Assembly (NCBI RefSeq): GCF_014851395.1
Contig: NW_024041039.1
Location: 6,255,277 to 6,319,276 of the forward strand
From: Micropterus salmoides
Lineage: Eukaryota; Chordata; Actinopteri; Centrarchiformes; Centrarchidae
Length of the DNA stretch: 64,000 nucleotides
Direction of reading: 5' to 3'
Under the pieces are notes generated by a model that was not told the origin of the DNA, searched no databases, and was given only the letters and a program-made list of their open reading frames with translations. Shown here one piece after another: positions 12,840 through 24,949 of this stretch (position 1 is its first letter; the number at the start of each line of letters is the position of its first letter). The translations under genes were made by a program, and so were the position numbers.

Positions 12840-13505
12840 ATGTTACGTGTGGTGTGGGGACAGAGAGGACCCAAATGCAACGTTCGGAGGTTTATTGAGG
12901 GAAAAAGGGGTAGAGGGACTGGAGTGGAGGGAGAGGTGGATGCCGGGGAAACACAGGCACGGGGAACCGAGGAGACTGGGACCAGGGAGCCGGGGAACAC
13001 TGGGGCCGAGGAAGCAAGGGAGAACAGGGAGGACGCCGTGGGGGAAGTCCGAGGAGGAGAGGACCCGTGGATGAGCCCAGCCGACTGAACGGAGGGTGAG
13101 TGAACCTGGGAGGGAAACAGACAGAGAGACAGGATTAGGGATAACGGAGACAAAGCACAGGGAAAATGTGAGGAAATAAGAAACATGAAAGCCTGAACAC
13201 AGAGGTGGCACCGGGTATGGAGCAACGACGATCAAGCAAGAGTGGTGTGGAGAACCGGGGTTGAAATACAGGCAGGGATGAGGTCGACTACTGGCAGGTG
13301 TGGCAGGCTGACGAGGTGGCTGATGAGGTGCAGGTGCAGGTCGTTGGCTGGGCTCAGGAGCAGAGGGAGAGAGCACACACAGAGGAGAAAACACAGGGAG
13401 GCAGGCAGGGAACAGAAAACCAAGGAAAAAGCAGAATAACTGATAAAAAGGAGGGAAAAAAAACAGGACACTCACCGTCAGCCGGGCTGCCACCACAACA
13501 GTAAA
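12840..13505 (-). repeat. GC-rich dispersed repeat with spurious long ORFs
   Basis: The stretch begins 'tgttacgtgtggtgtgggg' with 'gaggacccaaatgca' and 'ggtttattga', continues with purine-rich minisatellite-like words (ggagactgggaccaggga, gggaggcaggcaggga) and ends 'ccgggctgccaccacaaca'. I recognise this kind of block as a recurrent interspersed element in fish genomes. Its low complexity gives overlapping ORFs on both strands (182 and 217 codons on the minus strand) that are Pro/Ser/Leu-rich and match no family. Confidence 0.55.
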
Positions 13506-13519
13506 ACAGCTATGATGAA

Positions 13520-13812
13520 TTTAGAGCTACAACTAACGTTTATTGTCATTATTGATTAATCTATCAAATACTTTTTTGATTACTCGTTTAGTTTATAAAG
13601 TAGTAAAAAACAGCTTCCCAAAGCCCAAGGTGACGTCTTCAAATTCCTGGTTTTGTCCGACCATCTGTCCAAAACTCAATAAGTTTTAATGACAAGCAGC
13701 AAACCCTCACATTTGTGCTGAAGTTGCATCCAACCTTGCAGTTTTGGTTGATTATTTTTAATTGTTTATCAAAATTGGACTAATTGATTGATCCATTAAT
13801 CATTTCAGCTTT
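13520..13812 (+). mobile_element. hAT-like MITE copy
   Basis: It starts 'gagctacaactaacg' and ends 'attaatcatttcagct', so the ends are complementary. Internal phrases 'cagcttcccaaagcccaaggtgacgtcttcaaa' are shared with the copies at 22025 and 58628. This is a non-autonomous terminal-inverted-repeat element with no coding capacity. Confidence 0.6.
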
Positions 13813-14040
13813 TACATTCACCAAGTAAATCTATTTTATAGAAAGACACCAGCATTAGCATCAAAAAATAAAGCACTTTATTGTTAAAGTGTTGCTGAGT
13901 ATTGTCCTCGAATGCATCTTTTAGAGAAAGAAAAATGACATTTTACTGATAAAAGTCAGCTTTTATTGACAAACAGCATGGTGAACGACTAATACACACA
14001 AAAACAGACAAACAATAAATAGTATGGCAAGCTGTTGCTG

Positions 14041-15145
14041 TTATCTTTAGTTTAATTCCTTAAAACTTACTACTCGCTATTACTACTAAAGGTTACCAGT
14101 ACTTATTTATTAGTAACTATTCCATTTGTTACCAGTAAATAAAAAATAGTTACTGCACACTTTATGGTATTCATTCCTTAAAACTTATTAGATGCTATTT
14201 AAAAACTACTTGTAGTTATTTATTAGATACTAGTAACTATTTGTACATTTTTGTCATTGAACTCTATGGGGCTCTGCAGTTCAGACATCACCTTTTCCTT
14301 AGTTACTAGAAACTATTCGAATAGTTACTAGTAACTATTACTTAGATACTAGTACCAGGGTGAGATTTGCATTGAGTATATCCCTGCCCCCTCTGAATAA
14401 TTTTTGTGGACAAAATTCATCCCGCCCTCAGGGTGATCAATGCCAGCCTACTTAGTGATGCAACTGATCTCAAAACTCGCAGTTTGGATCGATTCGTGGT
14501 TTTATTTTAAAATGTGCTATTTTGGCTCTGATCTAGCTGCTTCTCTAAGCACATTGTGAGCAATGTCCAAAGTCAAATTCCTTGTATGTGTACAGATACC
14601 TGGCAATAAAGCTGATTCTGATTCTCTCTGTCTGTCTGTAAATCATCGGCCCACGGCCCAATCTGATTAGTTACAAGTCACGAATAATAGCCTATAAACT
14701 TTGCAATTAATCTACAGTTCAAATGAGGGGCTTTTTTTCACAAATCGCACCCTGCTGCTAACATTTTCATTCTTACTAGTACATTTTATTTGGTTACAAT
14801 CATTAATGACCAGTAAAATTACTTGTTGATAGTAACATTTAAATTCTAAGAATGGAACTGTTACTAGGAACTGTTACTAGTAACTACAGAAATAAGTACT
14901 AGTATCTAAAAGTAAATAATAGATACTAGTAAAATGGAAATAGTTACAAGCAAATATTCGAAAGGTTTCTTGTAACTAATGAAAAAGTGATATCTGAACT
15001 GCAGAGCCCCATTGATTTCAATGGCAAAAATCTGCATTTAGTTAATTGTAACTAAAAATTATCTACTAGTATCTAATCAATTGTATAATAATTACTAGTG
15101 ACTAATAAATAAGTACTAGTAGCTTTTAAATTGCGACTGGTAGGC
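14041..15145. mobile_element. Long foldback element with about 300-bp inverted arms rich in ACTAGT
   Basis: The left arm (about 14041-14350) and right arm (about 14870-15145) are imperfect inverted repeats. For example 'ggggctctgcagttcaga' at 14267 is mirrored by 'tctgaactgcagagcccc' at 14993. Both arms are full of tactagtaac words. The about 520-bp loop contains an unrelated insertion ending 'aataaagctgattctgatt'. No ORF of note is present. Element family not identified. Confidence 0.65.
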
Positions 15146-15349
15146 CTGGTCATAACCTTAAAGGGACAATAATGATGCAACATCTAAAAAGACACTTCTT
15201 TAACCTTATACAGAATGAAATGTTTTGAAGGTCAGCACCAAATGTTCTTCCAGTCCAGGTCTGAAGTAAAGTTATACCAATAAGGGAGAACATTTGCTGC
15301 TAATATGTTTCTTTCCATTAGTCTTCCTCTATGACGCGGAACCAGTCTT

Positions 15350-15596
15350 CAGAAATTAACTTCCGCCAGGGGGGGGGAACTCTTTTTTTTTTTATACCTC
15401 TTTCCACAAAGTTCCGTTTCCAGCAATTTCTGTGACTCGGCGCATAAACGCAGGAGCACCGCTAGAGCTCCAGCAGCAGGAGCTACGAGAGGCTTCTAGA
15501 AACAACGTGCAGCGGGCAGACGCCGGCAAACAAAACCTGCTCTCCGCACACAGCGTTACACATTAAAGCTTTTTAAAAAAACATTTAGCTGGTCAG
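15350..15596 (+). promoter_or_regulatory. ahsa1 promoter / 5' leader with heat-shock-element-like sites
   Basis: This is the segment directly upstream of the ahsa1 ATG. It includes TTCCAGCAATTTC at 15418-15430 (TTC-nn-GCA-nn-TTC, one mismatch from a three-unit heat-shock element) and TTCTAGAA at 15494-15501 (two inverted units). Human AHSA1 is known to be heat inducible, so HSF control is plausible here; binding itself is inference. The transcription start cannot be placed precisely. Confidence 0.4.
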
Positions 15597-18500
15597 ATGG
15601 CGAAGTGGGGAGAAGGAGACCCTCGTTGGATTGTAGAGGAGAGAGCTGATGCGACGAATGTCAACAACTGGCACTGGTAAGAAAGATGAAAGGACACTGG
15701 CTGGCTAGTTAGCCCGCTAATGCTAACAGCACACATTTAACGTTAGCGCTTATTTAACGCAGTGACAAGACACAACTGTTATTTTTTGTGGATTTAGGTC
15801 CCCTGTGTAGATCAATTAGTGTTGTTCACTTGTTCATAGACATCTCTGGGTGTAAAATACAGAGTATTATTAAAGTAAAAAATCACATTTTGGGGATCTT
15901 ATGATCGTTTTCAGGTTAGCTTCTCGAGTAGCTAGCTGCTGTAACGTTAGTTTCTAATGCATGCATTGAGGTTGTTAGCTATTACAACACGTGTTTAGGT
16001 GTATTAACATGCTTATGTGGCTAAAAAGTTACAGATTATTATACACGCATAGAGCCCTACTTATAACCAGTATTTTTTTTTTTTATCGTGTATCAGTTGT
16101 TGAAATCTTGTGAGCTCGAAGTAGTAGTTAACAAAAGAAACCTTATTCACCTCCATGATTCAGTTCACAAATGTCTTTCCTCTCCTGACATATCTAAAGC
16201 GTTGTTCCAAGACTCAAAGAAGGGGCTCTAGATATATGACATTGTGTCATGAGTAAGTTTCTATCAAGTGAATCTACTCAGTGATCCCTCACTATCAAGA
16301 AAGTGCTGCTGTGAAATAGATTGAGAAATTTTCCGTTTTTCCGTTTCAGCAGCTTGCTGTCAAGGGAACAGCTGCTTGTTATGTGTGCAAATTGAGTTCA
16401 CCCAGAGTGATTTGTAAGGATGCATTAGTTGTTTAAAGAGCAAAATGTTCTTGACTGGTAAGGGGATGAATTCTTCAAGAATATGCCTGATGTAAAGATG
16501 AATTGGTCAGTAGCAAACCAGTGTCTGTTTGAGCTGTGCATCTTGTGCAATATACTCACATTAAACAGGATAGATAGAATATGCAGATTTGTGTTATTTA
16601 CCCATTTGGATATGCGTTGTTTCATCGCTGCCGGACTTTTCAGGACTGAACGAGATGCAACAAACTGGTCGTCGGACAAATTGAAATCCCTGGTCCTTGG
16701 AGTGAGCGTGGAGAACGAAGAGGGGAGCTGCGAGGTGACAGAAGTCAGCAAGTTGGAAGGAGAGGCCTCGATTAACAACCGCAAAGGGAAACTTATTTTC
16801 TTTTATGAATGGAACCTGAAAGCAGATTGGACCGGTAAGTGGAGGACTAAGGCTACTGTTGATTTTGTCTTGGGAGGAATTTAGTGAAATATTTCTGCAT
16901 TAAATTGGTCGTACGTTTGCAAACAGTTGTGGTGACTGTCCTTGGCGCTATCAGCGCTGAATTAATCCAGGGGAAATTTAACTTAGCGTAATCACCTGCC
17001 TTCTGTAGTGCTTCTTTCCTGTAAAGCCACGACAGCTTTCTCATTTTGACAGTACAGTTAGTAGAAGACAAACTTATCAGCTGATAAAACAGAGGTTTCT
17101 TATCTCTGCTGACATCTGTATTCTCTTCATTTTACCAGGAAAGTCGAAAGCAGGAGTCAAATATAAAGGAACAATTGAAGTTCCAAACCTTTCTGATGAG
17201 AACGACATGGAGGATCTTGATGTGAGTTTTAATAAAGAACTTGTGCACAATGATTCTGACTGAGTGGTGTAGGAACAGTGTGGTGACGCCCTTCCTGTGA
17301 CACTCGTACAGATTTCTGTGTCGTTGAATAAAGATGAACCTGATACGCCACTGGTCAACCTTATGAAGACAAAAGGAGCAGAGAAAATCCGTGAAGCCCT
17401 AGGGAGCTACGTTGGGTTCTTAAAAACAGGTGCGTGAAACCTGTCAGTGATCTGAAATGAAACAATAAAGGGGTCCAAAACTCACAACACAGGATCAGTT
17501 ATCAGTGTTGCAGAAAAAATGTAATGTAAATCATGGTGAGGAGGAATATTTAGGATTTTGAGTTTATGTGGGAAATTTAACAACCCCACATAAAAACAAT
17601 CAAAATACAATGAAAAAGACATTTGCTCGATATGAATAATAAAATGTTTGTTTCAAACCGAAAGAACCAACACCACTTTCTCTTAGAAAGTGACAACATA
17701 ACTTGAGAATTGTTATGTTAAACTTGTGTAACTTTGCTGACAATGTTGTTTCGTATTGAATAGTAGAAGTTGTTTTTACAATACTGAGGACACGAATACT
17801 CAACGATTATCTATTAGAATCTAACTTGTACATTTTTAAAATGTTGTATTGCAGAATTCACCCAGGGAATGATCCTGCCTACAGCCAACGGTGTGACCAA
17901 GCTACAGTCCCCATCACAGTCCAAAGCCAAGCAGGATAAAACTCAGGTTTGTGCCGTGTGTCTCACTTACAAGTAATCTCCAGGCATTGGCTACATTTTC
18001 AGACAAAGCTCTTGTCCCTAAATTATTCACTGTTAGAATATCATCAGTTACAAACCACCTGTGTTTTTCCTGGAGCAGTGCAGCAGATCTCCCCTCACCA
18101 GACTTTTGTTCTTGTTGTGTGGAACAGATTTCCTCCTCAAGCAGCAAAGCTGTTCCAGTCAACACCGGCGTCAAGATCCCCACCTGTAAATTCAGCATGA
18201 AAGAAACATTCCTCACCTCACCAGCTGATCTCTACAGGGTCTTCCTCAACCAGGAGGTGAGTGTTAATTTTTTATCCACACAGTATCTTAAGCTGCTCTG
18301 GTTCACTTTTCAACATATGTTCACTTTATACTTAAAGGCCATACAGCTGAATAAATATCAATAAATACACATTTGAAGGTTACAAGCATGCAACAAAGAT
18401 TTGATTTAGGCTGTCTGGTTAAAGTGTTTGTCTCTGTTCAAACTGCAGATGGTCCAGGCGTTCACACATGCTCCAGCAATAGTGGACGGAGAGAAGGGTG

Positions 18501-19898
18501 GAAAGTTTCGTCTGCTAGACGGAAATGTTTTTGGTGAATTCACAGAGCTGGTAAGACTGACGTTCAACCCTTAAACCATAAAAATATCTGGAATGTATTC
18601 ATGTGTAAATCAGCAAAATGTACATCAGGATTTTTGTAGGTTTTTGTACATGTGCGTGAAATGGATGAATTCTCTCTCCACCAGGTACCTGATGAGAAAA
18701 TAGTTATGAAGTGGAGGTATAACAACTGGCCCTGTGGTATGTTGATTTATATAGTTATTTTAAATATTTCACACAAACATTTTCACACACGCTTAATGTG
18801 TGTGGCTGGCGGTCATAATAATGTGGACTAAATTTGTAAGTATCTTTACAAACACTCAACTTAAAGGCAGAATGAGTCGACCCAATGCCGAGAGAGCAGC
18901 CGTGGTCGAGCGAGCTAAAGAGTGAATGAAGAGAGGGAATAGCGTTGGCAAGAGCTAAGCAGTGAATCAGTAAAACTTTATTTCCTGAAACAGAGATTTT
19001 CCATACATTGTTTGTTTGGAAAAATCATTCTGCATTTTAATCACATTTTTATATAAACTACATTTGCTGAAACTGTTTATTTCAGAATCAGAAAGAGCTT
19101 TATTGCCAAGTTGTATTTTACACGTACACGGAATTTGCTATGGTGATAAGGTGCAGCATGTAGACAACAGTTTACATAAATAAATGTAAAAATATATAAA
19201 TATGGAATAAACGGATGTAAGTTATAAAAGAATAATAGAACTATGTGTAGAGAAAGATCTGAAACAGTTTGTGACCAGGATGGGAGGGTTCATTTTGTTA
19301 AAAGGAAATTTTCTGTGGTTAAAGTTTCTCCAATATGAATATTTTCTTGCTTTTATTGAAAATATTCAGGAATTTAATCATTGGCTTAGACTAAATAGAC
19401 ATCACATATGAATGAAAGACCTCTTTACCTGATCATTTGAGATGTAACTCCTTTATACTTTGACATTTTATGACTATAATTTATTGGGAAAGTAATATTT
19501 TGTATCAACAACCTTTAACTCTGTCCACAAGACAACAAAATGTACTTCTGCTGCAGATAACCGGATAAGAAATAACTAAGAAATGTCCTTTGCTGCAGTC
19601 ACTTTTTTTTTTTTTTTAAATTTAGCCTCAGCTCTGGGGTCATAATTCACCTCTACTTGTTCTTCATTAACAAAGTTTATAGTTTAACTTGCTGGTGCTA
19701 AAGTGCGGTTGTGTTTCTGTTTCAGAGCATTACGCCACAATCACGATGACGTTGTCGGACCGGAGCAACGAGACTGTGCTGAATGTGGAGTGTCGAGGCG
19801 TCCCGGACAACGAGGAGGAGCGGACGAAAGAAGGCTGGAAGAGATACTACTTCGAAGCTATTAAACAGACTTTTGGCTACGGAGCGCGGCTCTTCTGA
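15597..19898 (+). CDS. ahsa1: Activator of Hsp90 ATPase homolog 1 (Aha1)
   Basis: Nine coding exons join in phase: 15597-15676, 16644-16834, 17139-17221, 17312-17429, 17855-17946, 18128-18256, 18449-18550, 18685-18736 and 19726-19898. The total is 1020 bases or 339 residues, matching the usual Aha1 length (338 in human). All introns are GT-AG. The N-terminal Aha1_N domain begins with MAKWGEGDPRWIV and the hallmark NVNNWHW (residues 21-27). The RKGKL motif at 73-77 corresponds to the RKxxK element that contributes to Hsp90 stimulation. A Ser/Lys-rich linker (about residues 155-180) precedes the C-terminal Bet v1/START-like domain, which includes NTGVKIPTCKFSMKETF, MKWRYNNWPCG and a final GYGARLF. 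Known role: a cytosolic co-chaperone that bridges the Hsp90 N and middle domains and accelerates ATP hydrolysis. The frame is intact. It is transcribed toward the histone-fold gene on the opposite strand. Confidence 0.96.
18770..19725 (+). other. Last intron of ahsa1, with a repeat fragment
   Basis: This is the longest ahsa1 intron after intron 1 (18737-19725). At 19084-19180 it holds 'agaatcagaaagagctttattgccaagt..tttacac' and 'ggaatttgct', a dispersed repeat present again at 59630-59725 and, in reverse, at about 14570-14630. The rest is AT-rich without exons. Confidence 0.5.
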
Positions 19899-20162
19899 AG
19901 ATGGTGTAGTGTAGTACTGTTTTCATTTCTCGTCTGAATTTTTAAACTTGTTGTCCTTCGATCTGTCAGGCACAAGATGTCCCATTGCAAACTCATAACG
20001 AGTTAAGAAAGAGATGAACTAGGGGAGGCCAGTCTGTCTCTGTGTGTAACGTTTTAATTTCTGAACATATTTAAATCTAGATTTTTCCCTGTCAGTATTG
20101 AGTCGGTTGTTCAAAGGTGTAAATGGACTGTGCCTTTGGGACTCTCGATGGAAAATCGGTTG

Positions 20163-20248
20163 AATAAAGCAAAAGAATCCATTGAACCACTAATGTAAAT
20201 TGGCCTCCACTTCTATAAATATGTAATTACTGCAAGAGTTAAAATAAA
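20163..20248 (+). terminator. ahsa1 polyadenylation signals
   Basis: Two AATAAA hexamers lie 265 and 345 bases downstream of the ahsa1 stop (20163-20168 and 20243-20248). The second is followed by a T-rich GU-type element ('ggttgtttttcttttatttg'), as expected for a vertebrate cleavage site. Which one is used cannot be told from sequence. Confidence 0.55.
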
Positions 20249-20819
20249 GGTTGTTTTTCTTTTATTTGAGAACATATTATGTTGCTTTTAAAAAAGATTT
20301 GTTTTTTTTACTTACTTTACTCTTTTAAAGTGTAACTAGTGAAGATGCATGTTTCTTTTCAAACTGCCAGACGGAGGAATGACTACTGGACTGGATTTAA
20401 ACTTTACTCGTGAAGTCTGTCGCTTATCGCTAAGCAGAACTGTACTTTCAGTTGTTTCATTGAGAGTTGATTTAATGCACATTGAGCTCCCAGCGTCTGT
20501 CTGTGTGATCAGATCAGCTCGGACCTTCAAGCAGGAATGTTGGCACAAATGTTGAAACATGAAAAAGGTTTTCATTCCTTATGCGGGTAGCTAGGGTAGC
20601 AAGCTAAGAGACGTTTTTGCTATATTTGGCTTCAAAATGTAAAAGTTTTCAAAACAAAATTCATCTATTTATTCATCATTTCATCCCTTCACGATGTAAA
20701 AAGATTAGCTGGTGTGAATAAACCAATCCCTGTACACTCTGGATTTGTTTTTCTTTACGTGAGCACATCTTTCAACTTCACGTTAAATTTGTCAATCACA
20801 GAAGGCTGAAATGAATGTA

Positions 20820-20825
20820 TTTATT
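20820..20825 (-). terminator. Possible polyadenylation signal of the DRAP1-like gene
   Basis: Minus-strand AATAAA at 20820-20825 lies about 490 bases beyond the stop at 21314. Another copy lies at 20668-20673. Both fall in the short convergent gap between this gene and ahsa1. Confidence 0.3.
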
Positions 20826-21313
20826 TACAGTTTGATTACATTTCATATGCAAAGGTTTGCTGTCTTTAAAACGTTAATTTACAAGTGCTTTAAAAATTTA
20901 ACGCTCAAAACAGAAACCACAAAGGCCACTATTCAGCAAATTAAGCACTTTGTTTTTTCTTTTAAACTGACATAAGCTGATGAGAGCATAACATTATATT
21001 TTCAATTCAACTGCAAAGCCTGAACAACCAAAACCCTTTAGAAGTAAGAAGCAATTTATATATTAAGTATTTTCTTTAGTGTAAACATAGATTCTTCTTG
21101 TCCTCCTAACACATATGTATGACAAACAAAAAAGGAGAGGGCTTCACTACAAAATGTAACATTTTCAAAAAACAAATCTAATAACAGGCAAGTGTCTAAA
21201 CTATGATATAACTTAAATGTTTTTTCCCCCCCTTAGTAAATCGTTAAATGGAGAGCAACATGATGAAATGATGCTGCTGTAAGTGGACAGCACATTCCTC
21301 TGGTCGCTCACAG

Positions 21314-24300
21314 TCATAAGCAGATGTAGAGCTCTGACTCCTGGAAAGAAAGAGTAGGTTCAGTCACGTGAAACACTTGTGAGGTTATGAAACCTGGGAG
21401 GAATCTGCCTCTTTATAGTTTTTAGATTTACATCTTTCCTCTGGTGGCACAAGACAAACTTTGTTTGTTTTAGCCCAGTTGAGTTTGTTTTGTGGACTGT
21501 AATAAACATCACTGCCTCATGGGGTCGCTATTGTAACTTACATCCTTTGGCTGAGCGTTCACCAACACAAACAGTAGCTCATGTTGCGACTGAGCGAGAG
21601 CGTGGAACCTTTTTATATATATAACGGGCTCTAAAAACATATCGATACAAGAAGATAAAATCATCTTTGGTTTGCCTGTCAGAGGATTAATGGGAGTTAA
21701 GTGTTGTCAGTCGTAGAATACGTACACCAGAGCTGGAGTCGTTGTCCAGCGAGTCGAGGCTCGATCGTGGCGCCATTTCTACCACTTCAGTGGGTTTTTT
21801 AACAGAACAGTCATGCCGTCTGCTCCTGGAAAGAACATCATGTCAAATAAAAAGTTAGACCTGAAACGATTCATTGTTTTAAGCAAATATTTGATGTTTT
21901 GCTTTTTTGGTCTCGGACTGTTGGTCGAACAAAATAAAAGCAGTTTGAAGATTAATTTCATAGACTAAACGATTATTCAACTCAAAATGATAAACATTAC
22001 AGCCCTAATGCAGATGTACTGTAGATTAGCGCCTCAACTAACAATTATTTTTATTCTCGATTAACAGATTAGTTATTTGGTCTATAAGGTGCAAGAAAAT
22101 GGGGAAATATGTCAGTCAGTGTTTCCCAAAGGCCAATGACGTCCTCGCATGTCTCGTTTTGTTCACAACCCAGAAAATATACAGTTTACTGTCATCGAGT
22201 CATAAAGAAACCAGAAAATATTCACTTTTAAGAAGCTGGAATCAGTGAATTTAATTTATTTAAAAAATGACTCAAAATGATTAATTATTAAAATAGTTAC
22301 CGATTAATTTAATAGTTGAAAAATAATCGATTAATCGTTGCAGCTCTAGTGTAGATAAACACAAAGATCTTTTTCAGTTTCAGATTTAAGTGAACGTGTG
22401 AAATTTAGAACAAGTTGCAAACACGCAACATTTAAAACATAGTTTACACCTCGTGTTTTTTTTATTGCTTCTAAAAATACCAATAAACTACACTTCTTTG
22501 AAAAGATGATAACTTGGATAAAAGCCTAAATGCTGTAACACAATATTCATCATATTTACACTTTTCACCACTCAGTTTGTGATGTTTAAACTTTCCAAAC
22601 ACTATAATAACTGATGAGAAATCTCTACCTGTATAACGGCCACATGCTCATGCCTCTGTTGTCCTTCTGGCCTGCTGTAGAAGTAGCTCGCTCCACCAGG
22701 TCTTTGAGGAAGTGGAAGAGCTTCTCTGACTCTATGCACTGCTTCCTACACAGCAACATAATAAATTATCCCCTCTTCATATACACTGTTTTTGAAATAT
22801 AAACATGACATTCTCAAAAATCTGTCCAAATTCCATACCACATTCTGAATAAGGTTTGGGTATTAAGTGCGTTCACACACAAAAAAACAAACAAAAGGAT
22901 ACCTGAAAGTGTCGATATGCAGACTGATTGTTGTGTAAATTAAATTTTGGATGGGGACAGAGGCAGCTCCAAGAAGTAAGAAATAAGAAATAAGTATTTG
23001 TGCATTGTAGAGTAATGTTCAAAAAAATCTTAAATACTAATAGTATGAAGATAGTTTGGCATGTAGGCAGTGAATGCATCACAGCTGGATTTTTCCTGAT
23101 TCCTTCTTTAGTGTAGATTTACTGACAAATATCCAGTCAGAACAATTACCAAAGACGAATAATGACAAAGCATGTGTGTGTGTATATATATATATATAAA
23201 CACTGTATAAAATACACAGACAGAAGTTATTTCAGAAATCTGCCCATTGTGCTGAATAAAAACAAGACTTTTGTGAGGGTGGAACAGGAGGCTTACTCAC
23301 ATGTGAGCGACAGACACAACGGCGCTGAGCTTCGACTGGGTTATCAGGCAGGTTTCAGTCAGCAGACACTTCAGGAACATTTCCAGCGCCCGGGCTGATC
23401 TCTGCAGTTCAGGGACTTCAACACATCTCACTGTCTGCTTCAAGACGACACAACCTCTCGACACTGGCCTTTAATGAAAAATATAGTCACTGTCTATCTA
23501 TATTTGACGGTTTCCTCCAGGACTACAACAGATAACAGATTGTATCACCTGCAGGGCTATTCTTTGGTACATTTTCCTGAATTATTTACTGTTGCAGCAC
23601 TTTGTTTGTTAATTAATGCCTCATTTGAAAGTAGCAGTGTGATAAACTGAGTGGGTGGTGGCTGCAAAACCTTGAAGAAATCCATGTGTTCGGGTTTCAG
23701 TGTTGAGTTTTGTGTCCTGTGATGGTCTTAATGCAGCTTTAAAGGCTTTTCCACCCTCATAATATGAAAACTGGAAAGAATAAGAATGCATTCTTTGAGC
23801 TTTTAACAATAGTTAAATGTCAGACTGGATATTTGAAACATTTTCAACCCGAGATTCAGCATGTAAAAACAATTCAAACAAGTTTCTGCATGCAATGTTT
23901 TAAGAGGATACCTAGGTTAAAATGTCATATTGGAAGGACTACAACCCGCAAGCATGCTTAGGAAGGACCTGGAGGAAAACGGAGGACTGATCAGCTACAG
24001 CTAATCCTGCAGGTTTAAAAAAGATACAGATGATCACAGGAACCGCCACCGCGATCCTCCCCACCTCTGCGTCCTTCTGCATGATCTTTTTGATGCGACT
24101 CTGGGAGCAAAAACAAAGATTTCACCACTTTCAGAGACATCCAGGATAGAAATACAAATTCAGCTGCTGCATTCAGGCACTCCTTGTAGGTCATGAAAGC
24201 AACATGTAAAGGACGTAAACTTCTAAATGATAATAAACAGACCCTAAAAATGACTTGAAGTTTTAATTTGTCACATTCATTAATTAATTTGGTTGAAAGG

Positions 24301-24944
24301 GACACCTATGATTGTATACATCTGTTCACCTATTTTTGTGTTTACATTACATAAATTACTACACATCAAAGAAGATTAAAAAATAAATTATAAGTATTCA
24401 ATAAGTACATAATAAGATTCAAAACACCAAAGAATAAAGAACCAATATGCTGTTATTCAAAATCAAATGTCTCATAACTCACATGAATCTGCTTTTTATG
24501 CTGATCTATATTTTCCTTTGTCATTTTCTGTCCATTTCCATCGTGTTGTTTTACTTTCTTTCTTTTCCTTCATTCTGTATGTTTTTTTTTTGTTTTGTTT
24601 TTTAACTTGCAGGTTAAATTTGTGGACAAACAAGACTGAATGTCGGTATGAACGCCTTCAGATTTACCATAACTGTCCACACTGCAAATATCCCGAGTTT
24701 GACCCGTAAATCATAGGAAATTAAGGCTAACAGTCGTGGTGTTTACCACTTTGTCAGGGCGTTGATAACCCAGATTTCCGACAGGCCCTGAAAGCAGCAG
24801 GTGCTCCGAACACTCCATGCTACTTGAACGCAGCTAACAGTTAGCTTGTTTTAATCTGACATTTCAACAGCTTCATTACGCCTAAATAAAGTTAATACTC
24901 ACAGGAGGGAACCGTACATTATATCTTCTCTTCGGGCCAGGCAT
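21314..24944 (-). CDS. Divergent DRAP1/NC2-alpha-like histone-fold protein
   Basis: Six minus-strand exons join in phase: 24944-24903, 24100-24028, 23394-23301, 22745-22629, 21825-21726 and 21340-21314. They total 453 bases or 150 residues, all with GT-AG introns. The start MPGPKRRYNVRFPP followed by SRIKKIMQKDAEVGRIAVAV, then PVIISRALEMFLKCLL, TQSK and MKQCIESEKLFHFLKDLV, follows the NC2-alpha (DRAP1) histone fold domain end to end (residues about 9-90). Family knowledge: DRAP1 pairs with Dr1 (NC2-beta) and binds TBP on DNA to block or redirect preinitiation-complex assembly. This protein differs from ordinary DRAP1 in having a changed L2/alpha-3 region (KLSAVVSVAHM where the family has NAKTMTTSHL) and a short, Ser/Asp-containing tail instead of the long acidic/Pro-rich C-terminus. 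It is therefore a divergent paralog rather than canonical drap1. The exon chain has no stop or frameshift. Confidence 0.85.
22025..22352. mobile_element. hAT-like MITE copy in the DRAP1-like gene
   Basis: The ends 'gcctcaactaacaattattt' and 'aataatcgattaatcgttgc' are inverted relative to each other. The inside has 'cagtgtttcccaaaggcc..gacgtcctc' and 'agaagctggaatcagtgaattt'. A shorter relic of the same family lies just upstream (about 21855-22010, ending 'tacagccctaatg'). Both lie in the intron between exons 4 and 5. Confidence 0.6.
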
Positions 24945-24949
24945 TTTAC

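Noticed and set aside
12677..13504. Overlapping long ORFs (up to 217 codons) on both strands
   Set aside because: They lie in a low-complexity GC-rich dispersed repeat. Translations are Pro/Ser/Leu or Gly/Arg/Glu-rich, without domains or splice signals.
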